A stretch of 64,000 nucleotides of DNA from Acidimicrobiales bacterium (GTDB lineage Bacteria; Actinomycetota; Acidimicrobiia; Acidimicrobiales; JAVJTC01). Of this stretch, positions 51,053 through 59,819 are shown piece after piece. The translations under genes and the position numbers were made by a program. The stretch covers positions 81,045-145,044 of the forward strand of contig JAVJTC010000002.1 in the NCBI GenBank assembly GCA_040219085.1. The letters run 5' to 3'. The notes beneath the pieces are model-generated. The model was not told where the DNA came from. It did no database searches and saw only the letters and a program-made list of their open reading frames with translations. Within the stretch, counting starts at the first letter, position 1, and every line of letters starts with the position of its first letter.

Positions 51053-51625
51053 TCAGCAGCCCCGGCTGATCGTCCGGGCGTGGAGATGACCGAACCACTC
51101 GTGGTTGACCCGGCCCAGCCAGTCTCGTAACGACAGGTCCGGGTCGGCTTCGACGGCGACGACCTCACCGTCGAAGCACCGCTCGAGCATCAGCCGGGCG
51201 CGTGCCACGTGATAGGTGGACGTGACCATCACGAGACGGTCCCAGCCCCGCTCGGCGGCGAGCGCCGCGATGACGCGAGCCTCGCCCCGGGTCGTGTTGG
51301 GCTCGGGAACCGGGCAGATGATCTCCAGGTCCGTGGCCGCCCGGCAGATCTCGTCGGCCTCGGGCCAGGCGGGCCCGTACCCGTTCGGTATCACGAGCAC
51401 GTCGGCGACGCCACGTTCGAGTAGCTCGCGTGCGGTGGTCAGGCGCTCCCCGCGGCCTCCCACGAAGAGCACGATCGCGTCGGTGGGTTCGACCGCGTCG
51501 ATGGGGGTCGTCGCCGGTCCGACGCCCCATCGCCACGCCATGGCGATGACGATGGTGATCACGAAGAGGGCGATGGCCCAGACGGCCTCGGGAATCCGGC
51601 CCAGAAGACGAAAGATGCGTGACAC
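51053..51625 (-). CDS. YdcF/SanA-like (DUF218) membrane protein
   Basis: A 190-residue protein with an N-terminal TM helix (VWAIALFVITIVIAMAW, about 15-31) and a DUF218 domain outside: DAIVLFVGGRGERLTTARELLERGVADVLVIPNG, then PNTTRGEARVIAALAAERGWDRLVMVTSTYHVARARLMLERCF. The family includes SanA and ElyC, linked to cell-envelope integrity; the exact reaction is unknown. The GTG start at 51625 is 29 bases after the nadA stop on the same strand, so the two probably form an operon. Confidence 0.87.
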   Translation of the reverse strand: MSRIFRLLGRIPEAVWAIALFVITIVIAMAWRWGVGPATTPIDAVEPTDAIVLFVGGRGERLTTARELLERGVADVLVIPNGYGPAWPEADEICRAATDLEIICPVPEPNTTRGEARVIAALAAERGWDRLVMVTSTYHVARARLMLERCFDGEVVAVEADPDLSLRDWLGRVNHEWFGHLHARTISRGC

Positions 51626-51654
51626 GTCAGCGCGGTCTGCCGGACCGTCGCCTC

Positions 51655-52749
51655 TCAGGTGATCTCGAGCATGCGCTCCAGGGCGAGCAGCGCCTTGCGG
51701 GCGGTCTCGTCGGGGACCGTGATCCGGTTACGGACCTTCCCCTTCACGAGGCTCTCGAGGGTCCACGCGAGGTGTGCCGCGTCGATGCGGAACATCGTCG
51801 AGCACGGACAGATCAGTGGATCGAGTGACACGACGGTCTTGTCCGGGGTCTCGGCGTCGAGCCGGTTGACGAGATGGATCTCGGTGCCGACACCGATGAC
51901 CGAGCCCGCCGGGGCTTCGTCCACCACGGCGATGATGCGCTCGGTGGAGCCCACCTCGTCGGCCACCTCGACGACCTCGTGGGAGCACTCGGGGTGGACG
52001 ACGACGATCCCGTCGGGGTGATCCGCCCGGAACTGGGCTACGTGATCGGTGGAGAACCGCTGGTGGACCGAGCAGTGGCCCTTCCACAAGAGGAAGGTCG
52101 ATTCCTTGCACACCCGCTCGGTGAGGCCGCCGAGTTCGAGGCGCGGGTTCCACACCGCCATGTCACCGGCCGCGTAGCCGAGCTCATAGGCGGTGTTGCG
52201 CCCCAGGTGCTGGTCCGGAAAGAAGAGCAGTTGGTCGTAGCGCTCCAGCGCCCACGTCACGACGGCACGTGCGTTGGACGAGGTGCACACCGCACCGCCC
52301 TTCTCGCCGACGAAGGCCTTGAGGTCGGCCGACGAGTTCATGTAGGTGATGGGTACCACGCGTTCGATGTCGACGACGTGGGCGAGGGCATCCCAGGCCT
52401 CCTCGACCTCGTCGATGTCGGCCATGTCGGCCATGGAGCAGCCCGCGTTCAGGTCCGGCAGGAGTACGGCCTGATGATCGCCGGTGAGGATGTCGGCGGA
52501 CTCCGCCATGAAATGGACTCCGCAGAACACGACGTACTCGGCCTCGGGTCTGGCCTGGGCGAGCTTGGACAACTTGAAGGAGTCGCCCCGCGCATCGGCC
52601 CAGCGCATGACCTCGTCGCGCTGGTAGTGGTGGCCGAGGATGAACAGGCGTTCGCCCAGGTTCTCCTTGGCGGCACCGATCCAGTCGGTGAGTTGGTCGG
52701 GGGTCGCGGTGGCGTACCGCTCGGGGAGCGGCGACTGGATTCTCAGCAT
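51655..52749 (-). CDS. nadA: Quinolinate synthase
   Basis: 4Fe-4S enzyme that condenses iminoaspartate with DHAP to quinolinate for NAD synthesis, 364 residues. Likely cluster cysteines are Cys 104 (LNAGCSMAD), Cys 226 (WKGHCSVH) and Cys 314 (ICPCSTMFRI). ILGHHYQRDEVMRWAD, VFCGVHFMAESADIL and TYMNSSADLKAF line the active site. The ATG at 52749 has GGAGGA about 10 nt upstream. nadB and nadC are not in the window. Confidence 0.95.
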   Translation of the reverse strand: MLRIQSPLPERYATATPDQLTDWIGAAKENLGERLFILGHHYQRDEVMRWADARGDSFKLSKLAQARPEAEYVVFCGVHFMAESADILTGDHQAVLLPDLNAGCSMADMADIDEVEEAWDALAHVVDIERVVPITYMNSSADLKAFVGEKGGAVCTSSNARAVVTWALERYDQLLFFPDQHLGRNTAYELGYAAGDMAVWNPRLELGGLTERVCKESTFLLWKGHCSVHQRFSTDHVAQFRADHPDGIVVVHPECSHEVVEVADEVGSTERIIAVVDEAPAGSVIGVGTEIHLVNRLDAETPDKTVVSLDPLICPCSTMFRIDAAHLAWTLESLVKGKVRNRITVPDETARKALLALERMLEIT

Positions 52750-52914
52750 CGGTTTCAGGTCCTCCGAATGGAGCCAGGAAGCCCGATGGTGGCCGGTGGG
52801 GACAGCCGGGTCGCCTCGCCCACGGGGATGTCGGCCTCGGTCTTCGATATGCCGCTGGAGTACCCGGCCAGCGTCCGCTCAGTGTACGCCACTTCGCCGT
52901 TGCAGGCGCACCCC

Positions 52915-52920
52915 TACGAT
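52915..52920 (+). promoter_or_regulatory. -10 hexamer of leaderless uvrC
   Basis: TACGAT, 6 nt before the GTG at 52927. It decides the start within a frame that stays open far upstream, antisense to nadA. Confidence 0.6.
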
Positions 52921-52926
52921 GGCCCC

Positions 52927-54789
52927 GTGGTTCAGCGTCCTCCAGCGGGTTCCATTCCCGATGCCCCGGGCTCGTACCAGTTCTACGACGCGGACGGGAG
53001 GGTCATCTACGTCGGCAAGGCGAAGTCGCTCCGGAGCCGACTGTCGAACTACTTCGTGGATCCCCGTTCACTCGCGACCCGCACCGCCCAGATGGTGGCC
53101 GCCGCGGACCGGGTCGAATGGGTCCAGGTGGGCGGTGAGGTCGAAGCCCTGATGCTCGAGTACGAGCTGATCCAGCGGCACCAGCCACGTTTCAACGTCC
53201 GCTACCGAGACGACAAGAGCTATCCGTTCCTGGCCGTGACGCTCGTGGACGAGTGGCCGAGGGCGATGGTGATCCGTGGTGCCCACAAGAAGGGGAACCG
53301 CTACTTCGGTCCCTTCGGCCATGCATACGCCATCCGCGAGACCCTGGACCTGTTGTTGCGGACCTTCCCCATCCGCACGTGTAGCGACAACAAGCTGGCG
53401 CGTCACGCCCGGCTGGGGCGCCCCTGCCTCCTGTTCCACATCGAGAAGTGCGCGGGTCCCTGTGTCGGCGAGGTGGACGCGGCGACCTACGACGAGATGG
53501 TGGCGGAGCTGGTCAGTTTCCTCGAAGGCGACACCGACGAGGTGGTCGCCCGGCTCGAGGCCGCGATGACCGAGGCCTCCGACGCACTCGAGTTCGAGCT
53601 GGCCGCCCGGCACCGTGACCGCCTCGCGAGCGTCCGCAAGGCCATCGAACGCCAGGAGATGGTCGGTTCACGCTCGGAGGATTTCGACGTGATCGGCGTG
53701 GCCGACGACGAGCTCGAGGCGGCCGCCCACGTCTTCTTCGTCCGCAAGGGGAGGGTCATGGGGCATCGGGGCTTCATCGTCGACAAGGCCGAGCCACTCG
53801 ACGGGGCCGAGCTCGTGGCGAGGGTCATGGAGCGCATCTACTTCGCCGACAACCCGCTCGGGCATCCCAAGAAGGTGTACGTCCCCGAGCTTCCCGAGAA
53901 CGACGAGCTGTACGAGGAGTGGCTCGAGCATCTCCGCGGCTCGAAGGTCGAGATCGCGGTTCCCCAGCGGGGCCGGAAGCGTTCGCTGGCCGAGACGGTC
54001 ACCGAGAACGCCGCCGATTCGTTCCGGCGTCACCGGATGAAGCGGGCGGCGGACCACAACAGTCGGGCGCGGGCACTGAACGAGCTCCAGGAACACCTCG
54101 GCCTGCCGGACGCGCCTCTGAGGATCGAGTGCTACGACATGAGCCACATCCAGGGGTCCGACTACGTCGGTTCGATGGTCGTGATGGAGGACGCCCTGCC
54201 CCGCAAGTCCGACTACCGCCGGTTCAAGATCCGCTCGGTGGACGGCAACGACGATTTCGCGGCGATGGAGGAGGTCCTCACCCGTCGCTTCACGAACTAC
54301 GTGGCGGACCGGGACCGACCCGTCGCCGACAGGGGCCGCTTCGCCTACCCGCCGCAGCTCCTGCTCGTCGACGGCGGCAAGGGGCAACTCGGCGTCGCGG
54401 TGAAGGTCCTCGAGGACCTGGGGCTCGCCGATGAGATACCGGTGGCGTCGCTCGCGAAGCAGTTCGAAGAGGTCTTCGTCCCCGGCCGGCCCGAACCCAT
54501 CCGACTTCCCCGCCAGTCCGAAGCGCTGTACCTCCTCCAGCGGATCCGTGACGAGAGTCACCGTTTCGCCATCACCTACCACCGCCAGCTCCGGGGCAAA
54601 CGCATGACCCGGTCGGTCCTCGACGACGTCCCGGGGCTGGGCCCTGTCCGTCGGCGCCGGCTCGTCGCGGAGATGGGCGGGGTGAAGGCGGTCCGTAGGG
54701 CCTCCCTCGAGGACCTCCGGGCTCTCTCCTGGCTACCCGACCCGGTCGCCACCGCTGTCTACGAGAAGGTGCACACGCCCGGTGGATGA
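52927..54789 (+). CDS. uvrC: Excinuclease ABC subunit C
   Basis: Dual-incision nuclease of excision repair, 620 residues. The GIY-YIG nuclease is at the N-terminus (APGSYQFYDADGRVIYVGKAKSLRSRLSNYF). A Cys-rich segment follows (IRTCSDNKLARHARLGRPCLLFHIEKCAGPCVG), then the UVR domain for UvrB contact, an RNase H-like nuclease (IECYDMSHIQGSDYVGSMVV, LLLVDGGKGQLGVA), and C-terminal helix-hairpin-helix motifs (LDDVPGLGPVRRRRLVAEMGGVKAVRRASLEDL). It overlaps the next gene by 8 bases. Confidence 0.96.
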   Translation: MVQRPPAGSIPDAPGSYQFYDADGRVIYVGKAKSLRSRLSNYFVDPRSLATRTAQMVAAADRVEWVQVGGEVEALMLEYELIQRHQPRFNVRYRDDKSYPFLAVTLVDEWPRAMVIRGAHKKGNRYFGPFGHAYAIRETLDLLLRTFPIRTCSDNKLARHARLGRPCLLFHIEKCAGPCVGEVDAATYDEMVAELVSFLEGDTDEVVARLEAAMTEASDALEFELAARHRDRLASVRKAIERQEMVGSRSEDFDVIGVADDELEAAAHVFFVRKGRVMGHRGFIVDKAEPLDGAELVARVMERIYFADNPLGHPKKVYVPELPENDELYEEWLEHLRGSKVEIAVPQRGRKRSLAETVTENAADSFRRHRMKRAADHNSRARALNELQEHLGLPDAPLRIECYDMSHIQGSDYVGSMVVMEDALPRKSDYRRFKIRSVDGNDDFAAMEEVLTRRFTNYVADRDRPVADRGRFAYPPQLLLVDGGKGQLGVAVKVLEDLGLADEIPVASLAKQFEEVFVPGRPEPIRLPRQSEALYLLQRIRDESHRFAITYHRQLRGKRMTRSVLDDVPGLGPVRRRRLVAEMGGVKAVRRASLEDLRALSWLPDPVATAVYEKVHTPGG

Positions 54790-55567
54790 CGTGGACGGGC
54801 AGGTGGACATCGACCTGTGGGAGCGCCACGCGGGCTGGTGGCAGGACGGATTCACCGAGGGTGCCGACCCCGAGTACCGCGATCAGATCGTGCCACTCGT
54901 CGTCGATCTCCTCGGTGGCTGTGAACGCGTTGTGGATGTGGGAACCGGTGAGGGTCAGCTCGCCCGGGTGCTGGCCGCCGAAGGGGTGGACGTCGTCGGG
55001 GTCGATCCGACCGCTGCCCAGCTCTCGGTGGCCATCGCGCGCGGTGGCGGGCCGAGCTACCTCGAAGGGCATGCGGACGACCTGCCCGTCGACGACGCCG
55101 GCTTCGATGGCGCGCTCGCGTGTCTGGTCTTCGAACACATCACCGCGATGGACGCGGCCGTGGCCGAGATCGCCCGGGTGCTTGCGCCCGGTGGGCGGTT
55201 CGTGTTGATGCTCAACCATCCCGTCATCCAGGTTCCGGGATCGGACTGGGTGGAGGACCACACCGTGGAGCCAGTGGAGCGGTACTGGCGTCTCGGGCCG
55301 TATCTGGTCGAGTCCCACACCGTCGAGACCGTCGACGTCGACGTGGAGATCCCGTTCGTGCACCGCCCGCTCGGGCGCTACCTGAACGCGCTGGTCGACG
55401 CGGGGCTCCGGATCGAACGACTGTTGGAACCGGCGCCGCCGGAGTCCTGGATAGAGAGGGCGCCGGAGGTGCGCGAGCACCTGCGGGCGTATCCCCGGCT
55501 GGCGGTGATCGTCGCGAGCCGCGACGATCACGACGAAGAGACCGGAACCCGGGAGGAACATCTGTGA
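54782..55567 (+). CDS. Class I SAM-dependent methyltransferase
   Basis: A 261-residue methyltransferase. HAGWWQDGFTEGADPEYRDQIVPLV precedes the SAM site VVDVGTGEGQLARVLAAEGVDVVGVDPT, followed by GHADDLPVDDAGFDGALACLVFEHI and RVLAPGGRFVLMLNHPV. The C-terminal half (PFVHRPLGRYLNALVDAGLRIERLLEP) is the substrate cap of UbiE/COQ5-like enzymes. The substrate is unknown. It overlaps uvrC by 8 bases and the next gene by GTGA, so all three are co-translated. Confidence 0.88.
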   Translation: MDDVDGQVDIDLWERHAGWWQDGFTEGADPEYRDQIVPLVVDLLGGCERVVDVGTGEGQLARVLAAEGVDVVGVDPTAAQLSVAIARGGGPSYLEGHADDLPVDDAGFDGALACLVFEHITAMDAAVAEIARVLAPGGRFVLMLNHPVIQVPGSDWVEDHTVEPVERYWRLGPYLVESHTVETVDVDVEIPFVHRPLGRYLNALVDAGLRIERLLEPAPPESWIERAPEVREHLRAYPRLAVIVASRDDHDEETGTREEHL

Positions 55568-55875
55568 GTGTCGTGCGGATCAATGCGATCTCCGTGCCTG
55601 AAGGCGCGGGGGAGATGCTCGAGGAGCGCTTCGCGAAGCGGCTCGGTGCCGTCGACGATCAGCCGGGGTTCGAGGGCTTCGAGCTCCTGCGGCCGACCGG
55701 TGAAGCCGAGACCCGGTGGTTCGTCGTCACCCACTGGGAGTCGGCCGAGGCGTTCGACGCGTGGATGAGCTCGCGTTCGTTCGAGCAGGGCCACGCCCAG
55801 AGCGACCAGCGGCCCGTCGCCACCGGATCCGACGTCTTGGAGTTCGACGTCGTCCTGTCGAACCGGCCCGGCTGA
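55564..55875 (+). CDS. IsdG/MhuD-like antibiotic-biosynthesis-monooxygenase domain protein
   Basis: A 103-residue ferredoxin-like ABM-domain protein. SVVRINAISVPEGAGEMLEERFAKR, FEGFELLRP and FVVTHWESAEAFDAWMSSRSFEQGHAQ follow the family. Counting from the GTG start, Asn 7, Trp 67 and His 77 fall where the heme-degrading enzymes IsdG and MhuD have their Asn-Trp-His catalytic set. It may therefore open heme to release iron, or be a non-catalytic relative. It overlaps the methyltransferase gene by GTGA. Confidence 0.83.
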   Translation: MSVVRINAISVPEGAGEMLEERFAKRLGAVDDQPGFEGFELLRPTGEAETRWFVVTHWESAEAFDAWMSSRSFEQGHAQSDQRPVATGSDVLEFDVVLSNRPG

Positions 55876-55904
55876 ACCTTCCTGGTCTGGTCACGTCGAC
55901 GGGG

Positions 55905-55910
55905 TAGCCT
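55905..55910 (+). promoter_or_regulatory. -10 hexamer of leaderless rapZ
   Basis: TAGCCT, 5 nt before GTG 55916 or 8 nt before GTG 55919. The usual 6-8 nt spacing slightly favours the second start. Confidence 0.5.
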
Positions 55911-55915
55911 CGGCG

Positions 55916-56773
55916 GTGGTGCAGGAACTCATCGTCATCGCGGGTCAGAGCGGCGCGGGCCGCTCCCACGCCGCTGACGCGCTCGAAGATCTCGGTTGGT
56001 TCGTCATCGACAACCTGCCGCCGTCGCTGATCCCGAAGGTCGTCGAGCTGGCGGCCGCCCCCGGGTCGAGCGCTGACCACGTCGTGCTCGTCGTTGGCAC
56101 CGAGCGCTATCGCGACGAGGTCCTCCCGGCGCTGAACCACCTCCGCGAGGACCCCGAGGTGAGGGTGCGGGTGGTGTTCCTCGAGGCGCGTAGCCGTGTC
56201 CTCGTCATGCGCTACGAGTCCACCCGGCGGCGCCACCCCTTCGATGCAGGGGTGTCCCTGCAGGAGGCCATCGACGCCGAACGGGTCGCGCTCGAATCCG
56301 TGCGTGCCGAGGCGGACGTGATCGTCGACACCTCGGACCTGAACGTCCATGAACTACGGGCCCGGATGGTCGAGACCTTCGGGGAGAACTCGCCGCGTCA
56401 GTCGATGCAGATCCGCGTGTCGAGCTTCGGTTACAAACAGGGCATCCCCCTGGACGTGGACGTCGTGTTGGACTGTCGTTTCCTGCCGAACCCGTACTGG
56501 GTCGACGGCCTGCGGGATCTCACCGGACAGGATGCGCCGGTCCGTGAGTACGTGCTGGGCCGGGACGTGACGCGAGACTTCCTCGACCGTCTCGGTTCGA
56601 TGCTCGAACTGCTCGTTCCGGCCTACGAGGCGGAGGGCAAGAGCTACCTCACCGTCGCCTTCGGTTGCACAGGCGGGCGTCACCGTTCCGTGTGCATCGC
56701 GGAGGAGGTCGCCCAGATGCTGCGCAACCTGGGCCATGATCCACAGATCGCCCACCGGGACCTCGACCACTGA
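55916..56773 (+). CDS. rapZ: RapZ/YvcJ-family P-loop nucleotide-binding protein
   Basis: A 285-residue P-loop protein. Walker A is IAGQSGAGRSHAADAL, with Arg where many have Lys, as is common in actinobacteria. The family motifs WFVIDNLPPSLIPK, YESTRRRHPF, VDTSDLNVHELR, VSSFGYKQGIPLDVD, DCRFLPNPYW and FGCTGGRHRSVCIAE are intact. In E. coli RapZ controls glmS through small-RNA decay; the actinobacterial role is less clear. It usually precedes yvcK and whiA, but here gap follows directly. GTG at 55916 or 55919 is the start. Confidence 0.93.
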   Translation: MVQELIVIAGQSGAGRSHAADALEDLGWFVIDNLPPSLIPKVVELAAAPGSSADHVVLVVGTERYRDEVLPALNHLREDPEVRVRVVFLEARSRVLVMRYESTRRRHPFDAGVSLQEAIDAERVALESVRAEADVIVDTSDLNVHELRARMVETFGENSPRQSMQIRVSSFGYKQGIPLDVDVVLDCRFLPNPYWVDGLRDLTGQDAPVREYVLGRDVTRDFLDRLGSMLELLVPAYEAEGKSYLTVAFGCTGGRHRSVCIAEEVAQMLRNLGHDPQIAHRDLDH

Positions 56774-56855
56774 GCCCGCGCGCATCGGCCCGTTGGCGCG
56801 ATGGCGGCCGGCGTGATGCGATAGGACCGAACTCGATACCAAGGGGAGACCCCTC

Positions 56856-57863
56856 ATGACAGTGCGTGTAGGAATCAACGGCTTCGGCCGCATCGGCCGG
56901 AACATCTTCCGCGCCGCCAAGCAGTCGGGGGCCGACATCGACTTCGTCGCCGTCAACGACCTCGGCGACCGCGACACGATGGCCCATCTGCTCCAGCACG
57001 ACTCGGTGCACGGCCGACTGCCCTGGACCGTCAAGAGGAGCCGCAGCGGCATCCGCGTTGGCGACGACGAGATCAAGGTCCTCGCCGAACGTAACCCCGC
57101 CGATCTTCCCTGGGGCGAGCTCGGGGTCGACATCGTCCTCGAGTCGACGGGCTTCTTCACCAAGCGGGAAGCTGCCGCCGCGCACCTGACCGCCGGTGCC
57201 AAGAAGGTCATCATCTCCGCTCCGTCCGGCGACGCCGACACGACCTTCGTCGTCGGTGTCAACGACGGCGACTACCGCAAGACGAAGCATCACGTCGTCT
57301 CCAACGCCTCGTGCACCACCAACTGCTTCGTGCCGATGGGCAAGGTCCTCGATGACGCCTTCGGTCTCAAGCAGGGCTTCATGACGACGAGCCACGCCTA
57401 CACCGGTGACCAGGCGCTCGTCGACGGCCCTCACAAGGATCTGCGGCGGGCCCGGGCCGCCGCGGTCAACATCGTGCCGACCTCCACCGGTGCTGCGCGT
57501 GCGACCGGTCTGGTGCTCGAGTCGATGAAGGGCAAGCTCGACGGCTTCGCGGTGCGGGTGCCCGTACCCGACGGATCCATGACCGACTTCACGGCGGTCG
57601 TCTCCAAGGCCACGACCGCCGAGGACGTCAACGCGGCATTCAAGAAGGCTGCGCGCAGCGGCAAGCTGGCGAAGGTCCTGGACTACTCCGAGGCCCCACT
57701 GGTCTCGACCGACATCGTCGGTTCGCCGGCCTCGTGCACCTTCGACTCGGGTCTCACGATGGTGTCGGGCAACCTGGTGAAGATCACCGGGTGGTACGAC
57801 AACGAGTGGGGCTACTCGAACCGCATGGTCGATCTGACGATGCTGATCGGGTCCAAGCTCTAG
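56856..57863 (+). CDS. gap: Glyceraldehyde-3-phosphate dehydrogenase
   Basis: Glycolytic dehydrogenase, 335 residues. VGINGFGRIGRNIFRA binds NAD, the catalytic Cys 153 is in SNASCTTNC and His 180 in TTSHAYTGDQ. WYDNEWGYSNRMVDL is the C-terminal signature. The ATG at 56856 has AAGGGGAG 7-8 nt upstream, so unlike most operon heads here it has a conventional leader. TAGGAC near 56823 may be its -10. pgk, tpiA and secG follow. Confidence 0.96.
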   Translation: MTVRVGINGFGRIGRNIFRAAKQSGADIDFVAVNDLGDRDTMAHLLQHDSVHGRLPWTVKRSRSGIRVGDDEIKVLAERNPADLPWGELGVDIVLESTGFFTKREAAAAHLTAGAKKVIISAPSGDADTTFVVGVNDGDYRKTKHHVVSNASCTTNCFVPMGKVLDDAFGLKQGFMTTSHAYTGDQALVDGPHKDLRRARAAAVNIVPTSTGAARATGLVLESMKGKLDGFAVRVPVPDGSMTDFTAVVSKATTAEDVNAAFKKAARSGKLAKVLDYSEAPLVSTDIVGSPASCTFDSGLTMVSGNLVKITGWYDNEWGYSNRMVDLTMLIGSKL

Positions 57864-58967
57864 ATGCCCGGCTCCGTCCCGGCCCTCGAGGACCTCGGTG
57901 ACGTCGACGGTCGGCGGGTCCTCGTCCGTGCCGACTTCAACGTGCCGCTGCGAGACGGCGTCATCACCGACGACCTGCGAATTCGCGCCGCAGTGCCCAC
58001 GCTGCAGTGGTTGACCGGGCGCGGGGCCACTGTCACGGCGTGCAGCCATCTCGGACGCCCCAAGGGGAAGCCGGACCCGGCGTTCTCGCTGGACCCGGTG
58101 CGGGCGCGCCTCGCCGAGTTGGTGCCGGGCGTCGAGGTTCTCGAGAACCTGCGGTTCGACCCGGGCGAGACCGCCGACGACCCTGCGTTCGTCCAGACAC
58201 TGATCGCCGGGCAGGACCTGTACGTCAACGACGCGTTCGGCGCTTCGCACCGGGCGCACGCGTCCATCGTCGGTCCGCCGCAGTTCCTGCCGTCGGCAGC
58301 GGGTCGGCTGCTCGCCCGTGAAGTCGAGGTCCTCGGTGGCCTGCGGACCAACCCGAAGCGGCCCTTCGTCGCTGTTCTGGGTGGGGCGAAGGTCTCCGAC
58401 AAGCTCGGCGTGATCGAGGCCCTGCTGGACGTCGTCGACGCCCTGGTGGTGGGCGGGGGCATGTGCTTCACGTTCCTCGCCGCCCAGGGCCACTCCGTAG
58501 GTGACTCGCTGCTCGAGTCCGACCAGATCGAGACCTGCGGGCGGCTGCTGGACTCGGGTGCGACCATCCACCTGCCGACGGACGTCACCGCCATGGGTCC
58601 CGGCGGAGAGATCCGCCAGGCGGGCGTGGACCTCCCGGCCGGCTGGAAAGGGCTGGACATCGGTCCCGGCTCGGCCGCGGCGTTCTCCGATGTGGTCGCG
58701 GACGCCCGCACCGTCTTCTGGAACGGGCCGATGGGGATGTTCGAGGACGAGCGGTTCGCAGCCGGCACACGTACGCTCGCCGAGGCGGTCGCCCACACCC
58801 GGGCGTTCACCGTCGTGGGCGGAGGCGACAGTGCGGCGGCTGCCGCGCAGTTCGGCTTCGCCGGCGACATCGACCACGTGTCAACCGGCGGCGGGGCGTC
58901 ACTGGAACTGCTCGAGAGCGGCGACCTGCCGGGTCTCGCCGCCTTGAGAGGGGAATTCGATGGGTGA
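57864..58967 (+). CDS. pgk: Phosphoglycerate kinase
   Basis: ATP-forming glycolytic kinase, 367 residues, somewhat shorter than the usual 390-400. RVLVRADFNVPL, CSHLGRPKGKPD, LENLRFDPGE, YVNDAFGASHRAHAS, AVLGGAKVSDK, FWNGPMGMFE and VVGGGDSAAAA cover substrate, nucleotide and hinge motifs, so the shortening is in loops. The ATG follows the gap stop with no gap. Confidence 0.95.
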   Translation: MPGSVPALEDLGDVDGRRVLVRADFNVPLRDGVITDDLRIRAAVPTLQWLTGRGATVTACSHLGRPKGKPDPAFSLDPVRARLAELVPGVEVLENLRFDPGETADDPAFVQTLIAGQDLYVNDAFGASHRAHASIVGPPQFLPSAAGRLLAREVEVLGGLRTNPKRPFVAVLGGAKVSDKLGVIEALLDVVDALVVGGGMCFTFLAAQGHSVGDSLLESDQIETCGRLLDSGATIHLPTDVTAMGPGGEIRQAGVDLPAGWKGLDIGPGSAAAFSDVVADARTVFWNGPMGMFEDERFAAGTRTLAEAVAHTRAFTVVGGGDSAAAAAQFGFAGDIDHVSTGGGASLELLESGDLPGLAALRGEFDG

Positions 58968-59742
58968 CGTACGCAAGCCGCTGATCAGCGGCAACTGGAA
59001 GATGAACCTCAACCACTTCGAGGCGATCCAACTCGTCCAGAAGCTCAACTACGAACTCGAGGCCGAGGACTACGAGGCGGTCGACGTCTCCATCCACCCG
59101 CCGTTCACCGACATCCGTTCGATCCAGACGGTGCTGGACGCGGATCGGATCCCCATCGCGCTGGGGGCCCAGAACTGCCACTGGGAGGCCTCCGGGGCCT
59201 ATACCGGCGAGGTCGCGCCCATCATGTTGGCCAAGCTGGACGTCGCCTACGTGATCGTCGGGCACTCCGAGCGCCGCGAACTGTTCGGCGAGACCGACGA
59301 GGGCGTCAACAAGAAGGCGAAGGCCGTCCTCGCCAACGGCATGACACCGATCGTCGCGGTCGGAGAGACCCTCGACGAACGCGAGGCGGCGATGACCGAG
59401 TCGAAGGTCGTCGGCCAGGTGACCGCCGGCCTGGAAGGCGTCACGCCAGAACAGGTCGCCGGGCTGGTGGTGGCCTACGAGCCGATCTGGGCGATCGGGA
59501 CGGGGCGGACCGCCACTCCCGAGGACGCGCAGGGCGTGTGTGCACTCATCCGTGCGACCATCGCCGACACCCATGGTGCTGACGCCGCCGGAGCGGTCCG
59601 CATCCAGTACGGCGGTTCGGTGAAGCCGTCGAATGTCGTCGACCTCATGGAGCAACCCGATATCGACGGGGCCCTGGTGGGTGGCGCGAGTCTCACCGCC
59701 GAGGACTTCTCGAGAGTCGTACGTTTCCGTCTCCAGGCCTGA
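58960..59742 (+). CDS. tpiA: Triosephosphate isomerase
   Basis: TIM-barrel isomerase, 260 residues. Catalytic residues are Lys 14 (SGNWKMNLN), His 102 (VIVGHSERR) and Glu 174 (VAYEPIWAIGTG). AQNCHWEASGAYTGEV and IQYGGSVKPSN are also present. The ATG overlaps the pgk stop by 8 bases. Confidence 0.96.
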   Translation: MGDVRKPLISGNWKMNLNHFEAIQLVQKLNYELEAEDYEAVDVSIHPPFTDIRSIQTVLDADRIPIALGAQNCHWEASGAYTGEVAPIMLAKLDVAYVIVGHSERRELFGETDEGVNKKAKAVLANGMTPIVAVGETLDEREAAMTESKVVGQVTAGLEGVTPEQVAGLVVAYEPIWAIGTGRTATPEDAQGVCALIRATIADTHGADAAGAVRIQYGGSVKPSNVVDLMEQPDIDGALVGGASLTAEDFSRVVRFRLQA

Positions 59743-59782
59743 CCGTGGGGGCGGGTGCCGCCGCGTCCGCTGTGGGCGCCGC

Positions 59783-59788
59783 TAGCCT
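59783..59788 (+). promoter_or_regulatory. Possible -10 hexamer for secG
   Basis: TAGCCT, which would start an RNA about 25 nt before the secG start codon and leave room for its GGAG ribosome-binding site. Confidence 0.4.
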
Positions 59789-59819
59789 GGCCAGCCGTTA
59801 CTGAGGAATTGGAGTCACC

